From contig CM037878.1 of NCBI GenBank assembly GCA_021292165.1, positions 237,365,546-237,429,545 on the forward strand: DNA of 64,000 bases. Direction: 5' to 3'. The notes under the pieces were generated by a model, which was given only the letters and a program-made list of their open reading frames with translations, was not told where the DNA came from and searched no databases. Origin of the DNA: Shinisaurus crocodilurus (taxonomy: Eukaryota > Chordata > Lepidosauria > Squamata > Shinisauridae). Shown here piece after piece: positions 20,001-32,129 of this stretch (position 1 is its first letter; each line of letters starts with the position of its first letter). The position numbers were made by a program, and so were the translations under genes.

Positions 20001-20822
20001 CAGTGCTTTGGCCAGTGTGCTATATAATAACTACCTCAAAAATAACTTTGAAGCTGTTTGGTTCCTCCTTCAAAATCCTCACTGAGTTGCTGTTCCTCAT
20101 TTTTAGTATTTTAATGAGATTTAAATTGCCTTCTTTTGCTCTCTTGATGTTGGTATTTAAGACCTTCCCCCCACCAAGAACACATTTGTAAAAGCCATTT
20201 ATATTTAAATGTCTTGGAAACAACTGGTTGGAGATTTTTAATCTGTAGAGGAGTAGGAGATAACGCATATTCCTGTGAGGTACTAGAACATGGTTGACAG
20301 CATATACATCCTAAGATGAACATGTGGTATCAGTAGGAGTTAAACTATGCTAAAGATGGGAATACATTTGTCAGCTAGCACCGATTGCTGAATTTCAAAT
20401 CAGGGTTTTACTTATGTATGCTCCTGAATAAAAATGTAGGGACAGAGAATATTCAAAAAATTCTTGACAGAGACATGGAAAAAGTCACACACTTTGGCTG
20501 CTTTTAGGCATAACATTTAACATATGACAAAGTATGGCTGAAAGCACAAATCCATTAAGTTCCTAAGATTAAAACTTCTCATGCCTTCCTGAGTAAAACT
20601 AGGGTAAATGAAAGACAGCTTGTGAGGCAATCCATGAGTCGGTAGTAAGCAAATTAAAGGAACAACTATGAAACAAATCTACAGAGCCCCCAAATATGTT
20701 TTTAAGCACCGAGGAGGAGGGCTTTAGAGATCAGTAGCTTGCAAGCACAGGAGTTTGCCTCACTGCCATCCAGCACTAATATTCAGCCTAATAAAGTGGC
20801 CTATGGGTTCCTCCATAGTACC
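17071..20822. other. No gene recognised
   Basis: I see no coding domain, RNA gene or clear repeat family across this interval, apart from a mixed CA/TA-rich tract at 18019-18080 and a hairpin cluster at 18271-18337. Short open frames exist but carry no recognisable motifs. Confidence 0.45.
18271..18337. repeat. Perfect 18-bp hairpin with an overlapping second hairpin
   Basis: AAGTTTTCTGTTACATTT (18295-18312) is followed by a 3-nt spacer and its exact reverse complement (18316-18333). Immediately upstream, CTTACAAC (18271-18278) pairs with GTTGTAAG (18290-18297), sharing bases with the first stem. No flanking target duplication was found. Confidence 0.75.

Positions 20823-20869
<47 letters not shown>
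20823..20869. repeat. (ATT)n microsatellite
   Basis: About 15 uninterrupted ATT units. Confidence 0.95.
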
Positions 20870-20870
<1 letters not shown>

Positions 20871-21289
20871 AATTGGGAGGATTTGGGGGTGAACATTTTC
20901 TACCTACCACCTCCTTACTCAGGGCTGGTTCCAGGTTTTTGGGGACCCTCAGCAAAGTGTCCTCAGGATCAGGTGGACTCTCTCTTATATGGGCACACCG
21001 TGATGGGCTTACCTGGCAGAGGCTGTCAGCTGACTACAATCAGTGCTGCATGGCCTAGAGCTGCCATTTCCCCCCCGCAGTGCCTCTGATGTAGGGTCCC
21101 TCCAGAACATGGTGGGAAATTTAAAATGGCAATGCAAAGCCACTAGCATCTGCAGTGGTGGGCCCTGCAAGGCTTCCACGTGCTAATGCCAGATAGGGCC
21201 CCAGCAGCTGTCCCTACTCAGTAAGCCATGCAACAAGAGGAGTCATGTCCTGGTGAGTAGAGTGCAGAGGAGTGTACCTAGGGTAAGGC

Positions 21290-23330
21290 TACCTCTGTGC
21301 TTTGGGCCAAAAACCTATGGTACAAACCCTTTACAATCAAAAGATGGCACCAAACTCTTAAAAGACAAAGAGTCTATTGCACTGCGTTGGAAAGAGCATT
21401 ATTATGACCTTTTAAATCGTAAATCTAAGGTGGATAATGAGATTTTTTCGCAAATCCCGCAAAAACAAATTAGAGAGAAACTTGCAATACTCCCCACTTT
21501 GGATGAAGTAAAAAAAGCCATTAATCAAATGAAGAATAACAAAGCTAGTGGACCAAATGGGATTCCTGCTGAAATCTTTAAAGAAGGGCCCCCCGAACTT
21601 GTACAACATCTTCATAAACTCATCGAAAAAATCTGGATAAGAGAAGAGATCCCAGAAGACTTCAGGGATGCCATAATTATCACCTTCTTTAAGAAAGGTG
21701 ATAGAACACACTGTGGAAACTATCGGGGCATTTCTCTCTTAGCTACCGCAGGTAAAATATTTACCAGGATTCTCACAAACCGTCTTCTATCTATTTCAGA
21801 AGAGATCCTCCCTGAAACTCAATATGGTTTCCACCCCTCTAGAGGGACAGTAGACATGATTTTTACTGCACGTCAGCTCCAAGAAAAATGCCAGGAGCAA
21901 AATCAACCCCTTTATATGGCATTTATTGATCTTGCTAAGGCCTTTGATACTGTAGACCGAACAGCTCTCTGGACTATCCTTATGAAAATTGGATGCCCCA
22001 ATAAATTTGTGAATATCTTGCAACTTCTCCATGACAACATGACGGCTACGGTCTTGGACAACAACGGCTCTCATGGTGCTCCATTTAAAGTGGGATCAGG
22101 TGTTAAACAGGGTGTGTTATCACCCCAACATTATTTGCTATTTTCATCACCATGATTTTACATCTTCTCGAGGGGAAACTTCCCACTGGTGTGGGAATTA
22201 TATATTGAACAGATGGAAAGCTTTTTAATCTCAGCAGGCTGAAAGTAAAAAGTAAGGTAATTACAACCTCCATTGTGGAACTTCAATATGCTGATGATAA
22301 TGTGGTCTCTGCACATTCAGAGGATGATCTCCAAACTATCCTAAATGCTTTTGCAGAAGCATACGGAAAACTTGGTCTCTCACTTAACATCAAAAAAACC
22401 AAAGTGCTTCATCAGCAAGTGCAAGCTAACCCTTTGGTGATGCTATCTATCCAGCTTGGCGGGACAATACTGGAAAATGTCGATCATTTTCTCTATCTTG
22501 GCAGCTATCTTTCTGTTACAGCTAACATCGACAGTGAAATCCAGCATCGTCTGAGCTCCGCAAGTGCCGCATTTTCTTGAATGAAACAGAGTGTTTGAGG
22601 ATCAGGATATCTGTAAGGAGACCAAAACACTGGTTTATGAAGCCATTGTATTACCAACTTTATTGTATGCCTGCAAAACATGGACTATCTATAAACGTCA
22701 CCTCCAACTCCTTGACAGATTTCATCAACGTTGCCTCCGGAAAATCCTGCTAATTACTTGGGAAGATAGGCGAACAAATGTCAGTGTACTGGAAGTAGCA
22801 AAGACTACTAGCGTTGAAAAAATGATCCTTCAACGCCAACTTCAGTGGACTGGTCATGTTGTTCGAATGCCTGACTGCCATCTCCCAAAGCAGTTACTTT
22901 ATTCCCAACTCAAGGATGGAAAGCGGAATATCGGTGGTCAATATAAGAGGTTTAAAGATGTTCTTAAGGCTAATCTAAAAAAATGCAATATAAACATCAA
23001 AAACTGGGAAGCTCTGGCCCATGAACGATCTAACTGGAGGTTGGCCTTTCACAGAGGTTCTATGGACTATGAAGAAGCCTGAGTGCAAGGTGAAAGGGAG
23101 AAAACGTGCTAAGCGAAAAGCGCGTCAAATGAATCCTTTACAGGACCATCTTCCATCTGGTAACCTGTATCCTCACTGTGGGAAGCTGTGTGGATCTAGA
23201 ACTGGCCTCCACAGTCACTTACGGACCCATCGCTAGAGTCTACACAATTTTCTTTAGAATTTTCCTCCTTTTAAAATCTCCTTTTTGTAAATTTTTTTTA
23301 TCCTGGAAGACAATCTTACTCGGTCACGAG
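21290..23330 (+). pseudogene. Finger-bearing non-LTR LINE, copy B (degenerate ORF2)
   Basis: This copy retains most of a reverse transcriptase. 21301-22150 encodes GPNGIPAEIF, YRGISLLATAGKIF, the catalytic FIDLAKAFDTVD block and GVKQGVLSP. After a frameshift, 22275-22580 gives LQYADDNVV (the YADD active site) and the thumb. A stop and frame change lead into 22591-23082 (LVYEAIVLPTLLYACKTWTIY, then QLQWTGHVVRM). A further shift precedes the terminal finger at about 23160-23236. The finger has lost its first Cys (LYPHCG instead of LCPHCG in copy A). No endonuclease domain is visible upstream, so the copy is 5'-truncated near 21290. The 3' UTR ends near 23330 without an expanded (GAT)n run. It is not functional. 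Clade unresolved (Vingi/Ingi- or RTE-like are candidates). Confidence 0.75.
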
Positions 23331-25680
23331 TGATCGCCTGACTGACTGCTTTGGAGAACCATTGCTGGAAACACATCATGTTGTACATACTGCATCAGAG
23401 TTTATCCTTCTTAGTCCTCATGCCCTGGCTTCCTTTTGAATTAGAAGCAGGTAAGTCCGATGATGCTCCACTGAGAATTATAATATAAAAATTTGTTAGG
23501 GGAGAAAGGCACATTTCACAGTGGACTCCTTTATATGAATAGTAGCTGTAACATAATGGCCAAGAGACTGAGCTAAAAGTCAAGAAATCTTGACTCTCAC
23601 CATAGTGTTACTAGGTAGCCTTAGACAAAGCAGACTTGCAGCATCACCACCCTATCTGCAATGTGGAAGAATACTGCTCACCTACCTTACAGGGTTGCTG
23701 TAATGATTATGACAACATAATATATGTGAAGTGTGATATAAATGCTAAGGACTATTGTAGCCTATTACACAGCGATCTGAACCTATCAACAGTACATTCA
23801 ACAACACCTAACCACCAGCAGGATATCAAATACATCTAGTAGAAGGCTTTATATTTATTCTGCTTTTCTTCAACCAGTTTACTGAATGTACTTAAGATAC
23901 AGTTGCCAATCTACTCAGCCAAAAAATATTAGGTACATGGAATAAACACATCAATCAAAATCTAATTTCACTTTAATGCCAGTTCTCCCAAATCCAAATT
24001 CACTTTGTGGGGTTAAAAAGAGTGTGTGTTAATCTGTTTCTTGCTGAGTAAATGTGCCTAAGAATAAGGCACATGTGTCACATCAGCATTTATAAAAACC
24101 TGTCAAATCGATCTTATGGAACAGCTGTGGCTCAGAGCTGCTAATAACTTGATGGCACAATTCTCCTTTCTTGAATTCAATGGTTCCATTTCTGGGTTCC
24201 TCAGATCATGAAATTGCACCCAATTGTCTTTAAAAATAGCACACTAGAAATCTGTACATCAACCTCTGCACCTTTTTTTTTTTTATAGATTAATGCCTAA
24301 TCATGCTACAAGCTCATAAACAGTTATGAAAATGGATAATTTTAGCAGAAAGTAATTCCTGTTGAAGCATTCAGTAGACAAACTGCTCCTATTACTAATT
24401 CATGCTTTGGATACTTTTATGTGTTTTTCGTACCACATTACAATATAAGGAGAAAAAAGCCAGCCATCACGGCATAACAGTACCGTAGGAAACAAAGTTC
24501 TCTGGATGAAATGGTATCTTCCTCCTCCTAACCATGTAGTAGTTTTATTTTCTCTGAAATAAGAAGCTCAAACAGCATTACACTAGGAAGCTTTCCCTTA
24601 TGTTTTAAATGTAAACATGGTAATTGGTTGGCAAGTACCCATACTGACTACAGTGTGTGATGGTGTATTCCTTTGTGTGCTGTTTACTAAACCTAACTGC
24701 CATTCTTTTGGGGTTGGGGATACATTCATATGATATAAGCAACAAATAACTAGGATTAAATACAAATCGAACAAACTTAATCCTGTAAAAATTGTCACCT
24801 AGATTTATTTCTCACACTGGAAGGAAACACATCATGTACCCATCTGAGCTTTGGCTTGCCAATGCTGTGGGCCTGTGGTAGACAGTAGACAGTTTCCTTA
24901 ATTTGACTTAATACCGGAAACTTCAACAGATCTCAGTTTGGCAATTGTAGGGGACAATTGCCCCTATACAAGACTAAAACATCCTGGAAAGAGGTCTGCA
25001 AAATATATTTGTACATCTTTGAGTATACTTATAAAAGAAATGCATGCTTACAAATATCAGGATGACTTTGTAGCCAAACGTCTTGGGATATATTTGTCAT
25101 TGTTGGCACTGGAAATAAATCAGATAGTTTTCTATAGTTCATATAATGGAATGAAGAAATGCACAATTAACTGAAGAGGCAAGAATAAATTAGTGGACAG
25201 CAATACCGTAGCCATAAGAGTGTTGCTGTTGTTGTTCTTACATCTTCCAATCAGTGTGACAAATCTGAAGTGAACAAGTTCTCACCATTTAAACCTATTT
25301 CTTTGCTTTGTTTCTGATCACAGCAATCAATAATAGATTTTACTTGGAGGCAACGAAGACATGAGAACGGCTGGCTGATCAAGAGTTACTTTGATTGTCT
25401 TGAACTGGCTTCTTCTTCTGCAATATTATCACCAGTGATAAGCCAAATTTTACAGTTTATGTTAAAAGTATGTCATGGGAACAAAAGAGACATTGCAAGT
25501 AAAAGGATACTTTAGCTCACAGATGATGGAAAGTGGAAAATATGTTCCCATTGGTGCAGGAAAATTTCTTGTCAAGTAATATATGGTTGAAATGCAATGT
25601 AAGATCTTTGTTGCAACTTGGATCCACAGAAATGTGGTTAGAAGAAATGTTCACACCAGAACACTTTCATTAAATGCATT
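23331..25680. other. No gene recognised
   Basis: AT-rich sequence with only short frames. Nothing assignable by eye on either strand. Confidence 0.45.
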
Positions 25681-25940
25681 TTACTTCTCAATGTTTTGGT
25701 CTGGCTTGCATGATAGCTGCAGCCCACAGTGAGTTGTGACATGTGCCAGTGGCCATTGTGAATATTCGAGCTGTGGTGGGTGGTCACCGCAGTTTATCAT
25801 GATGTCCAAACCCAATGCAGGATGGGTTGTTGTTGCCATGGTTAGCAATATTCCATGGCAATATTCACAATGGCCACCAACACATACCACAACCCAACAC
25901 GGCTTAAATAAACTACGGTGGGCTGCAATGATCATGTGAA
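25681..25940. repeat. Palindromic interspersed repeat
   Basis: GGCCATTGTGAATATT (about 25751-25766) recurs inverted as AATATTCACAATGGCC near 25860-25876, with further complementary patches inside (CCATGGTTAGCAATATT and neighbours). This makes an imperfect foldback element. Similar AACCCA/CATGG-rich hairpin sequence recurs at 26420-27000, 27660-27900 and 38130-38576. Confidence 0.45.
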
Positions 25941-26039
25941 TCGGCCCCTGAAGTCATTGTTTCCTTATTGTATGATGATTTTTTCAAGACAATTTTAGTT
26001 ATGAAAAGCGAGATATACAATGTTTTAAATAAATATATT

Positions 26040-26334
26040 TTATGTATTTATTTATTTTATTTAATATATTTTATTTAATAGATTTATATACCGCTTACCA
26101 TTTTGTTTTTAAAAAACCCTCTCTAAGCAGTTATTTCTTACATTTATATCCCACCTTTTCCTCCAAGGAGCCTAAGGCAACATACATGGTCCTCCTCTCC
26201 ATTTTATTCTCACAACAACCCTGTGAGGTAGGTTAAGCCGCTAGTCAGTAACTGGCCCAAAGTCACGTTGTGAACTTTCTGGCTGGCTGGGGACTTGAAC
26301 CCAGGTCTCCCCAGTCCCAGTCCAGCACTCTAAC
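26040..26334 (-). mobile_element. tRNA-headed SINE with MIR/CORE-like body
   Basis: Read on the minus strand, the element begins with a partial A-box region (TTAGAGTGCTGG, 26334-26323) and a B box (GGGTTCAAGTCC within 26289-26304). A core with GACTTTGGGCCAGTTACT and CCTACCTCACAGGGTTGTTG follows (26265-26205), then a 3' part that runs into ATTTATTTAT-type sequence (26040-26100). The layout is that of MIR/CORE-SINEs. The 5' end of the tRNA head is missing or very diverged, so it is probably inactive. Confidence 0.6.
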
Positions 26335-26345
26335 TTGTGTGAGTT

Positions 26346-27180
26346 AATTGTGTGAATACAATTAGCATGCACATCTTTGTGACGCAAATAGCAGCATAGG
26401 GACTTGGAAGCAGCCTCAGGAAAATGGGGGGTGGAGGTGGAAAGAGGAATTTTAACTCTCTGACCTGGTTCACATGGAACAAGAAGCCACCATGTTGAAT
26501 ATCTAGGGTGTGGCAGGGGTATGCTGTAACTTCTCATTACGTGTGAACCTGGAGAGGGTGGGATTGTAAGAGTTTTGACAAGCCATACAGAACCCATGGA
26601 CTGTTTTAGGGTTGCGGATGGCTTGTCAAGCACCCCAACAATCCACCCTTGCTGGGTTTGCACATAAGGACAAGCTATAGCATGCCCCCCCCCCGTGCAT
26701 CAAATATTCAAAATGGTGGTGGCTGCAACAAAAAAACGCACATGGAAATTCAGCCATGGTGACTTCTTGTTACATGTGAACTGGGAGAATCTCTCTCTCT
26801 TTCTTCCTGACACACAGTCCAGACAAAAACAGCCTCTTCAAAGCTATTATTTGCATTTTAGGCAAAACTGCCATTGGTACCAATTGGAGGTTTCCCTTGA
26901 GACCATAGCAAGGAGAGAAGGAGAGGGTTCACATCACACGATAGGCCACACTGTGGAGAAAGCTACGCAGTGTGGCTTATAAGCCCCCTACCCCCAATGC
27001 GCCCCAACAGACGATCGGGCACATTGGGGGTAGGATGCTCCCTCCCCCCCTCGGTCCTCCCACAGGTATCCCAGGGGACCCTGCGGGAGCAACAAGATTT
27101 CATCCCCTCCCTGCTGCCACTTCTCAGTGGCGGCAGGAAGCAGGGAAGAGGGGCGGGCAGGGATTGCTGACATATCTCAC
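26346..27180. repeat. Diverged repeats of the AACCCA/CATGG hairpin family; no gene
   Basis: Several segments resemble the foldback family described at 25681, including the region around 26460-26690 and 26930-27000. A C-rich, G-rich stretch follows. No coding domain is recognised. Confidence 0.35.
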
Positions 27181-27230
27181 CCTGGCTTGCAAAGAGAGCT
27201 CACAAGCGCAGGTAAGTGTTGTCAGCGCCG

Positions 27231-27656
27231 CTCCTACTTGCCACCATCACACAGGCAGCAGTGACAAGTAGGAGAGGACATCCCTCACCCGGTCTTGTGA
27301 AGAGGTTTGTGAGCTGGGGCAAGGGATGTTGGTCGGCCGCTGCTGATGTTGCCCAAGCGGGCTTGCTCACAACTTAGCAAGCCCGTTTATCAGCAGCAGC
27401 ATCCCTGAGCTTCTACCAATGTCAGAACAGCCCCCCAGAGCAGGCTCTGCCAGCATCGGCAGCAGCTCGGAGTGGCCGACGCTGACAGAGCGGACTTGCT
27501 CACAAGCAAGCCCACTCTGCCGGCATCGGCAGCTGCCCCACTGTGCACAATGACTCTTGACAGCTGCCCCCAAGTGCCACTTGGGCACTTTGGGATGGCT
27601 GTCAGCGGTGCTCGCCCAGCAGTCGCTTGGCAAGCGTGGCAAGGATTTCTTGCCAC
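27231..27656. repeat. Chain of short hairpins in GC-rich sequence
   Basis: At least five consecutive stem-loops are visible. CTCCTACTTG 27231-27240 pairs with 27265-27274. CGGGCTTGCT 27358-27367 pairs with 27376-27385, flanked by outer arms at 27340-27348 and 27389-27397. An imperfect 26-bp stem lies at about 27476-27535. AAGTGCC 27572-27578 pairs with 27584-27590, with outer arms TGACAGC/GCTGTCA. CGCTTG/CAAGCG lies at 27624-27636 and GTGGCAAG/CTTGCCAC at 27636-27656. This looks like a compound foldback element. Confidence 0.55.
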
Positions 27657-27900
27657 TCGGCTCTACAGCGATTTGGGTTACCCCAGGGGTAGTTGTCATG
27701 TCATCCAGGTTCAGGCAACACGACAATCCCAGGGGTGGCTACCAAACCCTACAAGAAGCCATGGGCTGTCAGGCTGGTTTATAAACCCAAAAGCTGGGTT
27801 TATAAGCCACCCCAAATAACCCATGCGGGTTCGCATGACACGACAACCCCCACATGGCTTATAGGCCCCTGGCTGGTTGTTGTGTCGCGTGAACCCAGGC
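27657..27900. repeat. AACCCA/CATGG hairpin-family repeat
   Basis: Alternating direct and inverted versions of an ACACGACAACCC / GGGTTTATAAGCC motif set. No coding frame. Same family as 25681-25940 by eye. Confidence 0.4.
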
Positions 27901-28434
27901 AAAGAGTCAAACTCCTCTCCCCACAGTTCTGAGGCTGCTCAGGCTTCCCCATGGTTGCAAGGTACATAATAAAAACCATGTATGTTAATTGCATTCATGC
28001 AATTAACTTGACATTTAGTTTGGCTTTAGTCTCCCCAACTCCCCCACCTGCCACACACACACATTTAAAAAAAGAAAAACGTAAGAATGGTGCACAGCAA
28101 AACAATCATACCCTTCATCCTATTAGTGAACTCATTGTCTGAGTTCGGATCTTTATGTAGCCGAAACAGCATCACCCCCACACAAGAGGAAGTATCAGCA
28201 GACTTGAGGGAATCCCAAGGATTGCCAAAGCACTTTAGTCTTCTGGGAAAAAAATCCCAAAACATAGCTCAGTGAGGACTGAGCATGCTCAATGGCCACA
28301 GAATGCTGACTGGCTGTTGTGAGAGGGCAAATGGAAGCAGGGATGGAATGGAGTAGCCTAGGAAAGGGCTGCCTGGGATTATGCCACACTGTAACATTTT
28401 GTTGCAGGTCCTGTTTGTGTAATTTTAATAAGTG

Positions 28435-28461
28435 ACACACACACACACACACACACACACA
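28435..28461. repeat. (AC)n microsatellite
   Basis: Uninterrupted AC dinucleotides, about 13 units. Confidence 0.95.
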
Positions 28462-28658
28462 TACCGAATTGAAAACAAATTAAAATCTGTTAATTAAAAA
28501 AAAATATGGCACATGCAAAATCAGGAAAAGAAATGTTGAATACATGGACATAGGTGGTGCTAGTACCTGTTCTACGATGAGCTTTCCAAGTTTTACATTT
28601 AATAAACACAAGTAAAGCACAAACAATGACTGGGCATTGGAGCACCATATATAAATGA

Positions 28659-28732
28659 CTCTCTCTCTCTCTCCCTCTCCCTCTCCCTCTCCCTCTCCCT
28701 CTCCCTCCCATATATATATATATATATATATA
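28659..28732. repeat. Pyrimidine tract (CT)n/(CTCCCT)n followed by (TA)n
   Basis: CT dinucleotides grade into CTCCCT hexamers up to about 28709, followed directly by a TA run. Purely simple sequence. Confidence 0.95.
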
Positions 28733-30017
28733 CTACAAGCAGTGAATTATGGCATGAATCACTCAAACACATTGATACACATATTGATCAGAACAGTAAC
28801 TCCATGCCCTTTCTCCTGATATGAAAATTGGATACTTGTCTGTATAATACATGGAAGGTCCATGCCAAAGATTTTATAGAGATGGCTTTTTGCCAGCTAT
28901 CCATCACCATGTTGTTCATATTATGTAATCACCTTTACATTATTAATGATGTCATTAATAACATGAATCTGCAGTTATTCTGAAAAAGTGGTTTTTACCT
29001 ATGAAACTATATCAATTATGTGCATTCTGTTTTGTTTGAGCTACAGCCAGGAATGGAGCAAGGTGGGACAGAGAAGGATGAGAAGAGAGACCAAAGTTGG
29101 GTAGATCAGGTCACAACATTATTAAATTACAGCTTCCAGATGAATATTGACCTGGCTGTGACCAGACATCATGGCAACCAGCCTGCTGCCATTGGGATTC
29201 CTCTGCCTGGCTGCTAGGGGGCATCTTAGGAGCAAGATCAACTTTGGGACAATGGCCCATTTGTGCCACCCAGTGTGACCTATCAGGGGCTGGAAGTGAG
29301 CCATTGTCCCCAAGGCCCCATAAGCCCCCGTCCAAAATGGAGGGGCATGTGAGATGTCTCTTCTCACCTGTCCCCAGCCCATGGTCCTTGTTCATGCCCC
29401 ACAGCCCGAAGTGTTAGTTGGGAATGAGGTAATAAACACAAGAGTGTGGAGGCAAAGGAACACACAGCGAGGACCCCAAAACAAATTGTTTGCTCTGAGA
29501 AGTGAAAAACCCTGTAACCAAATGGCGAATCAGGAATGTAGGTAAAATTCCTTCCCAGCCCTGTGAACCCGGTGACTAGTAAAGAGCTGTAGCAAAGAAA
29601 GTGAGCAGTAGGAGTTAAATAGGGAGAAAGGGAGCACAGGCAAGGAAAACGGTGGCCTGGGTCTGGTCCGGGGGACCGGAATTCATAACCCTCAGGCAGA
29701 GCAGAGGGAGAAAGTTCTTCCTCTGGTGCCACTCCAAGATCCCACACACAAAGACCAGCTTCCTGAACCAATTGGTTGGGGACTGGGCCTCAGGTCCATG
29801 AAGCAGAGGCAGTGGGAGCTCTGTCATAGGAGCCATCCTCCTTCCTGCCATTACCAACATCGTGCCAGGCACAATACAGAGCCCCCAGCTGGAGGGGAGA
29901 CCGAGTTCATAATATTGGTAATTTGTGTTTTACATTATTTTACATGCAATATATGTTGTATGTGTCATTGTTGTGACATCAGTACATATAATTCTGGCAG
30001 AATTGTAATTGGCCTTT
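28733..30017. other. No gene recognised; one foldback segment
   Basis: Short frames only. GGGACAATGGC (29246-29256) is repeated inverted at 29300-29310, suggesting a small foldback element in 29130-29350. Confidence 0.4.
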
Positions 30018-30043
30018 CTTTCTTTCTTTCTTTCTTTCTTTCT
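30018..30043. repeat. (TTTC)n microsatellite
   Basis: About six CTTT units. Confidence 0.9.
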
Positions 30044-30098
30044 GTAAACCACTCAAGGACTAACTGATTGGCATACTATAAATAAGCCTCACTCAACT

Positions 30099-30200
30099 GG
30101 GTGCCCTCCAGATGTTTTGGACTTAAACTCTCATTAGCCCTTTCAAGCATGGCCAGTGGTCAGGAATGCGGAAGTTGTAGTCCACATCTGGAGGGCACTA
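30099..30200. mobile_element. MITE with TGCCCTCCAGATGT termini
   Basis: GGTGCCCTCCAGATGTTTTGG near 30100 is mirrored by an inverted CACATCTGGAGGGCAC at about 30183-30198, with a short palindromic centre. A related half-element lies at about 33545-33615. Non-coding foldback transposon of a type common in reptile genomes. Confidence 0.6.
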
Positions 30201-30296
30201 ATTTGGGGAAGGATCCTTTCAAGAACAATGTATACATTCTTGCAGGCAGGTGAACATACAATAATTGTTTTTCCAGTGTGTATAGGCTGTGATCTA

Positions 30297-30449
30297 GTCA
30301 GGGCTTTTTTTCTGGTGGAACTCACCGGAACTGAGTTCCAGCACCTTTTCTTCTATTAATTGCATTACAATTTAATCGCCATCTACTCCCGAGGAAATGT
30401 AATCCAAGAGTTCTGGTACCTTTTTCTCCAGAAAAAAAGCACTGGATCT
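30297..30449. mobile_element. MITE with CAGxGCTTTTTTTCTGG inverted termini (hAT-like)
   Basis: CAGGGCTTTTTTTCTGG at the left end and CCAGAAAAAAAGCACTG at the right end are inverted copies with one mismatch. The interior includes GAACTCACCGGAACTGAGTTCC, an internal palindrome-like segment. No coding capacity. The hAT assignment is a guess from the terminus style. Confidence 0.5.
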
Positions 30450-30764
30450 AGTGTCCAGCTTTATGAGCAAAGTCTTGGTGCTTTCAGCTCCTTTCTTTCC
30501 CTTGGTGGCAACAGAACCCATTGGTCCAAAGAGTTTGCTGCATTATGTTCATTGTTCATGGTTCGGAGGTGAATGTGCTCCACATCCAGTCCTGGATTAA
30601 CCATTAAGCAATATAAGCACATGCTTAGGGCACCAAGGGAAGGGGGGCACCACAGAGTACCAGAATACCACAAATTTTTGCATTTGCATTTCCCCCTCAT
30701 TTATTTATTTTTATTTATTTAATGTATTTCTACACTGCCCATCAGCCAAAAGGCTCCCTTATAA

Positions 30765-32129
30765 TCAATTCCGGGGGAAATTTTGGAGCAGATTATAAAA
30801 AAGTCAGTCTGCAAGCACCTTGAAAGCAATGCAGTGATTACTACAAGCCAGCATGGATTTGTCAAGGACAAATCCTGCCAGACTAATCTGATCTCATTTT
30901 TTGATTGGGTAACCTCCCTCGTGGACTGTGGGAATGCTGTGGACATCATATATCTGGACTTCAGCAAAGCTTTCAACAAAGTGCCTCATGATATCCTGAT
31001 TAGCAAGCTAGCTAAAAGTGGGCTAGATGGAATAACTATCAGGTGGATCCACAATTGGCTACAGAATCGGACTCGAAGGGTGCTTATCAATAGTTCCTTC
31101 TCAAACTGGGGAGAGGTAACGAGCGGGGTACCACAGGGCTCGGTCCTGGGCCCAGTGCTCTTCAACATTTTTATTAATGACTTGGATGAGGAGGTGCAGG
31201 GAATGCTTATCAAATTTGCAGATGACACAAAGTTGGGTGGAACAGCTAATACTCTGGAAGATTCAAAGAGATCTCGATAGGCTGGAGCAAAATTCAAAAT
31301 TCAAAGAGATCTCGGATAAGCTGGAGCGCTGGGCCGAAAACAACAGAATGAAATTTAATAGGGTTAAATGCCAAGTGCTGCACCTAGGGAAAGGAAACCA
31401 AATGCAGAGTTACAGAATGGGGGACACTTGGCTCAACAATACCACAAGTGAGAAGGATCTTGGAATTGTTGTAGATCACAAAGTGAATATGAGCCAGCAA
31501 TGCTATGTGGCTGCAAAGAAGGCAAATGCTATTTTGGGCTGCATTAATAGAAGTATAGCTTCCAAATCGCGGGAAGTGATAATTCCCCTTTACTCAGCAG
31601 TGGTTAGGCCTCATCTTGAGTATTGCATCCAGTTCTGGGCACCACACTTTAAGAAGGATGCAGATAAACTCGAAAAGGTTAAGAGGAGGGCAATGAGGAT
31701 GATAAAGGGACTGGAAACAAGGCCCTATGAGAAAGACTGAAAGAACTGGGCATGTTTAGCCTTCAGAAGAGGAGACTGAGGGGAGATATGATAGCACTCT
31801 TCTAGTACTTGAAGGGATGTCACACAGAGGAGGGCCAGAATCTCTTCTCGATCATCCCAGTTTGCAGGACACGGAATAATGGGCTCAAGTTACAGGAACC
31901 CAGATTCCACCTAAACATCAGGAAAAATTTCCTGAATGTCAGAGCAATAAGACAATGGAACCAACTACCTAGGGAGGTGGTGAGCTCTCCTACTCTGGAG
32001 GCATTCAAGGTGCGGCTGGACAGCCATCTGTCGGGGATGCTTTGACCTGGATTCCTGCATTGAGCAGGGGGTTGGACTCGATGGCCTTGTAGGCCCCTTC
32101 CTAACTCTACTTTTCTATGATTCTATGAT
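30765..32129 (+). pseudogene. 5'-truncated CR1 (ORF2 reverse transcriptase to 3' end)
   Basis: This plus-strand CR1 is closely related to the two full-length copies. It starts within the reverse transcriptase, at the equivalent of residue 542, and keeps the YLDFSKAF block (here followed by Asn, where the intact copies have Asp610), [10 protein letters not shown] and FADD. A roughly 35-bp direct duplication at 31261-31327 disrupts the thumb region. A frameshift near 31735 and a TAG at about 31803 break the C-terminal part, which resumes at 31809. It ends at 32129 with the CR1 tail and two ATTCTATG units. The insertion lies inside another interspersed repeat, whose halves with a GCTTAGGGCA motif are visible at about 30585-30764 and 32130-32456. 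Confidence 0.85.

Noticed and set aside
26970..27271. Overlapping frames in the GC-rich segment as a possible exon
   Set aside because: The sequence is dominated by inverted repeats and C/G runs; the translations are low-complexity and frames overlap on both strands.
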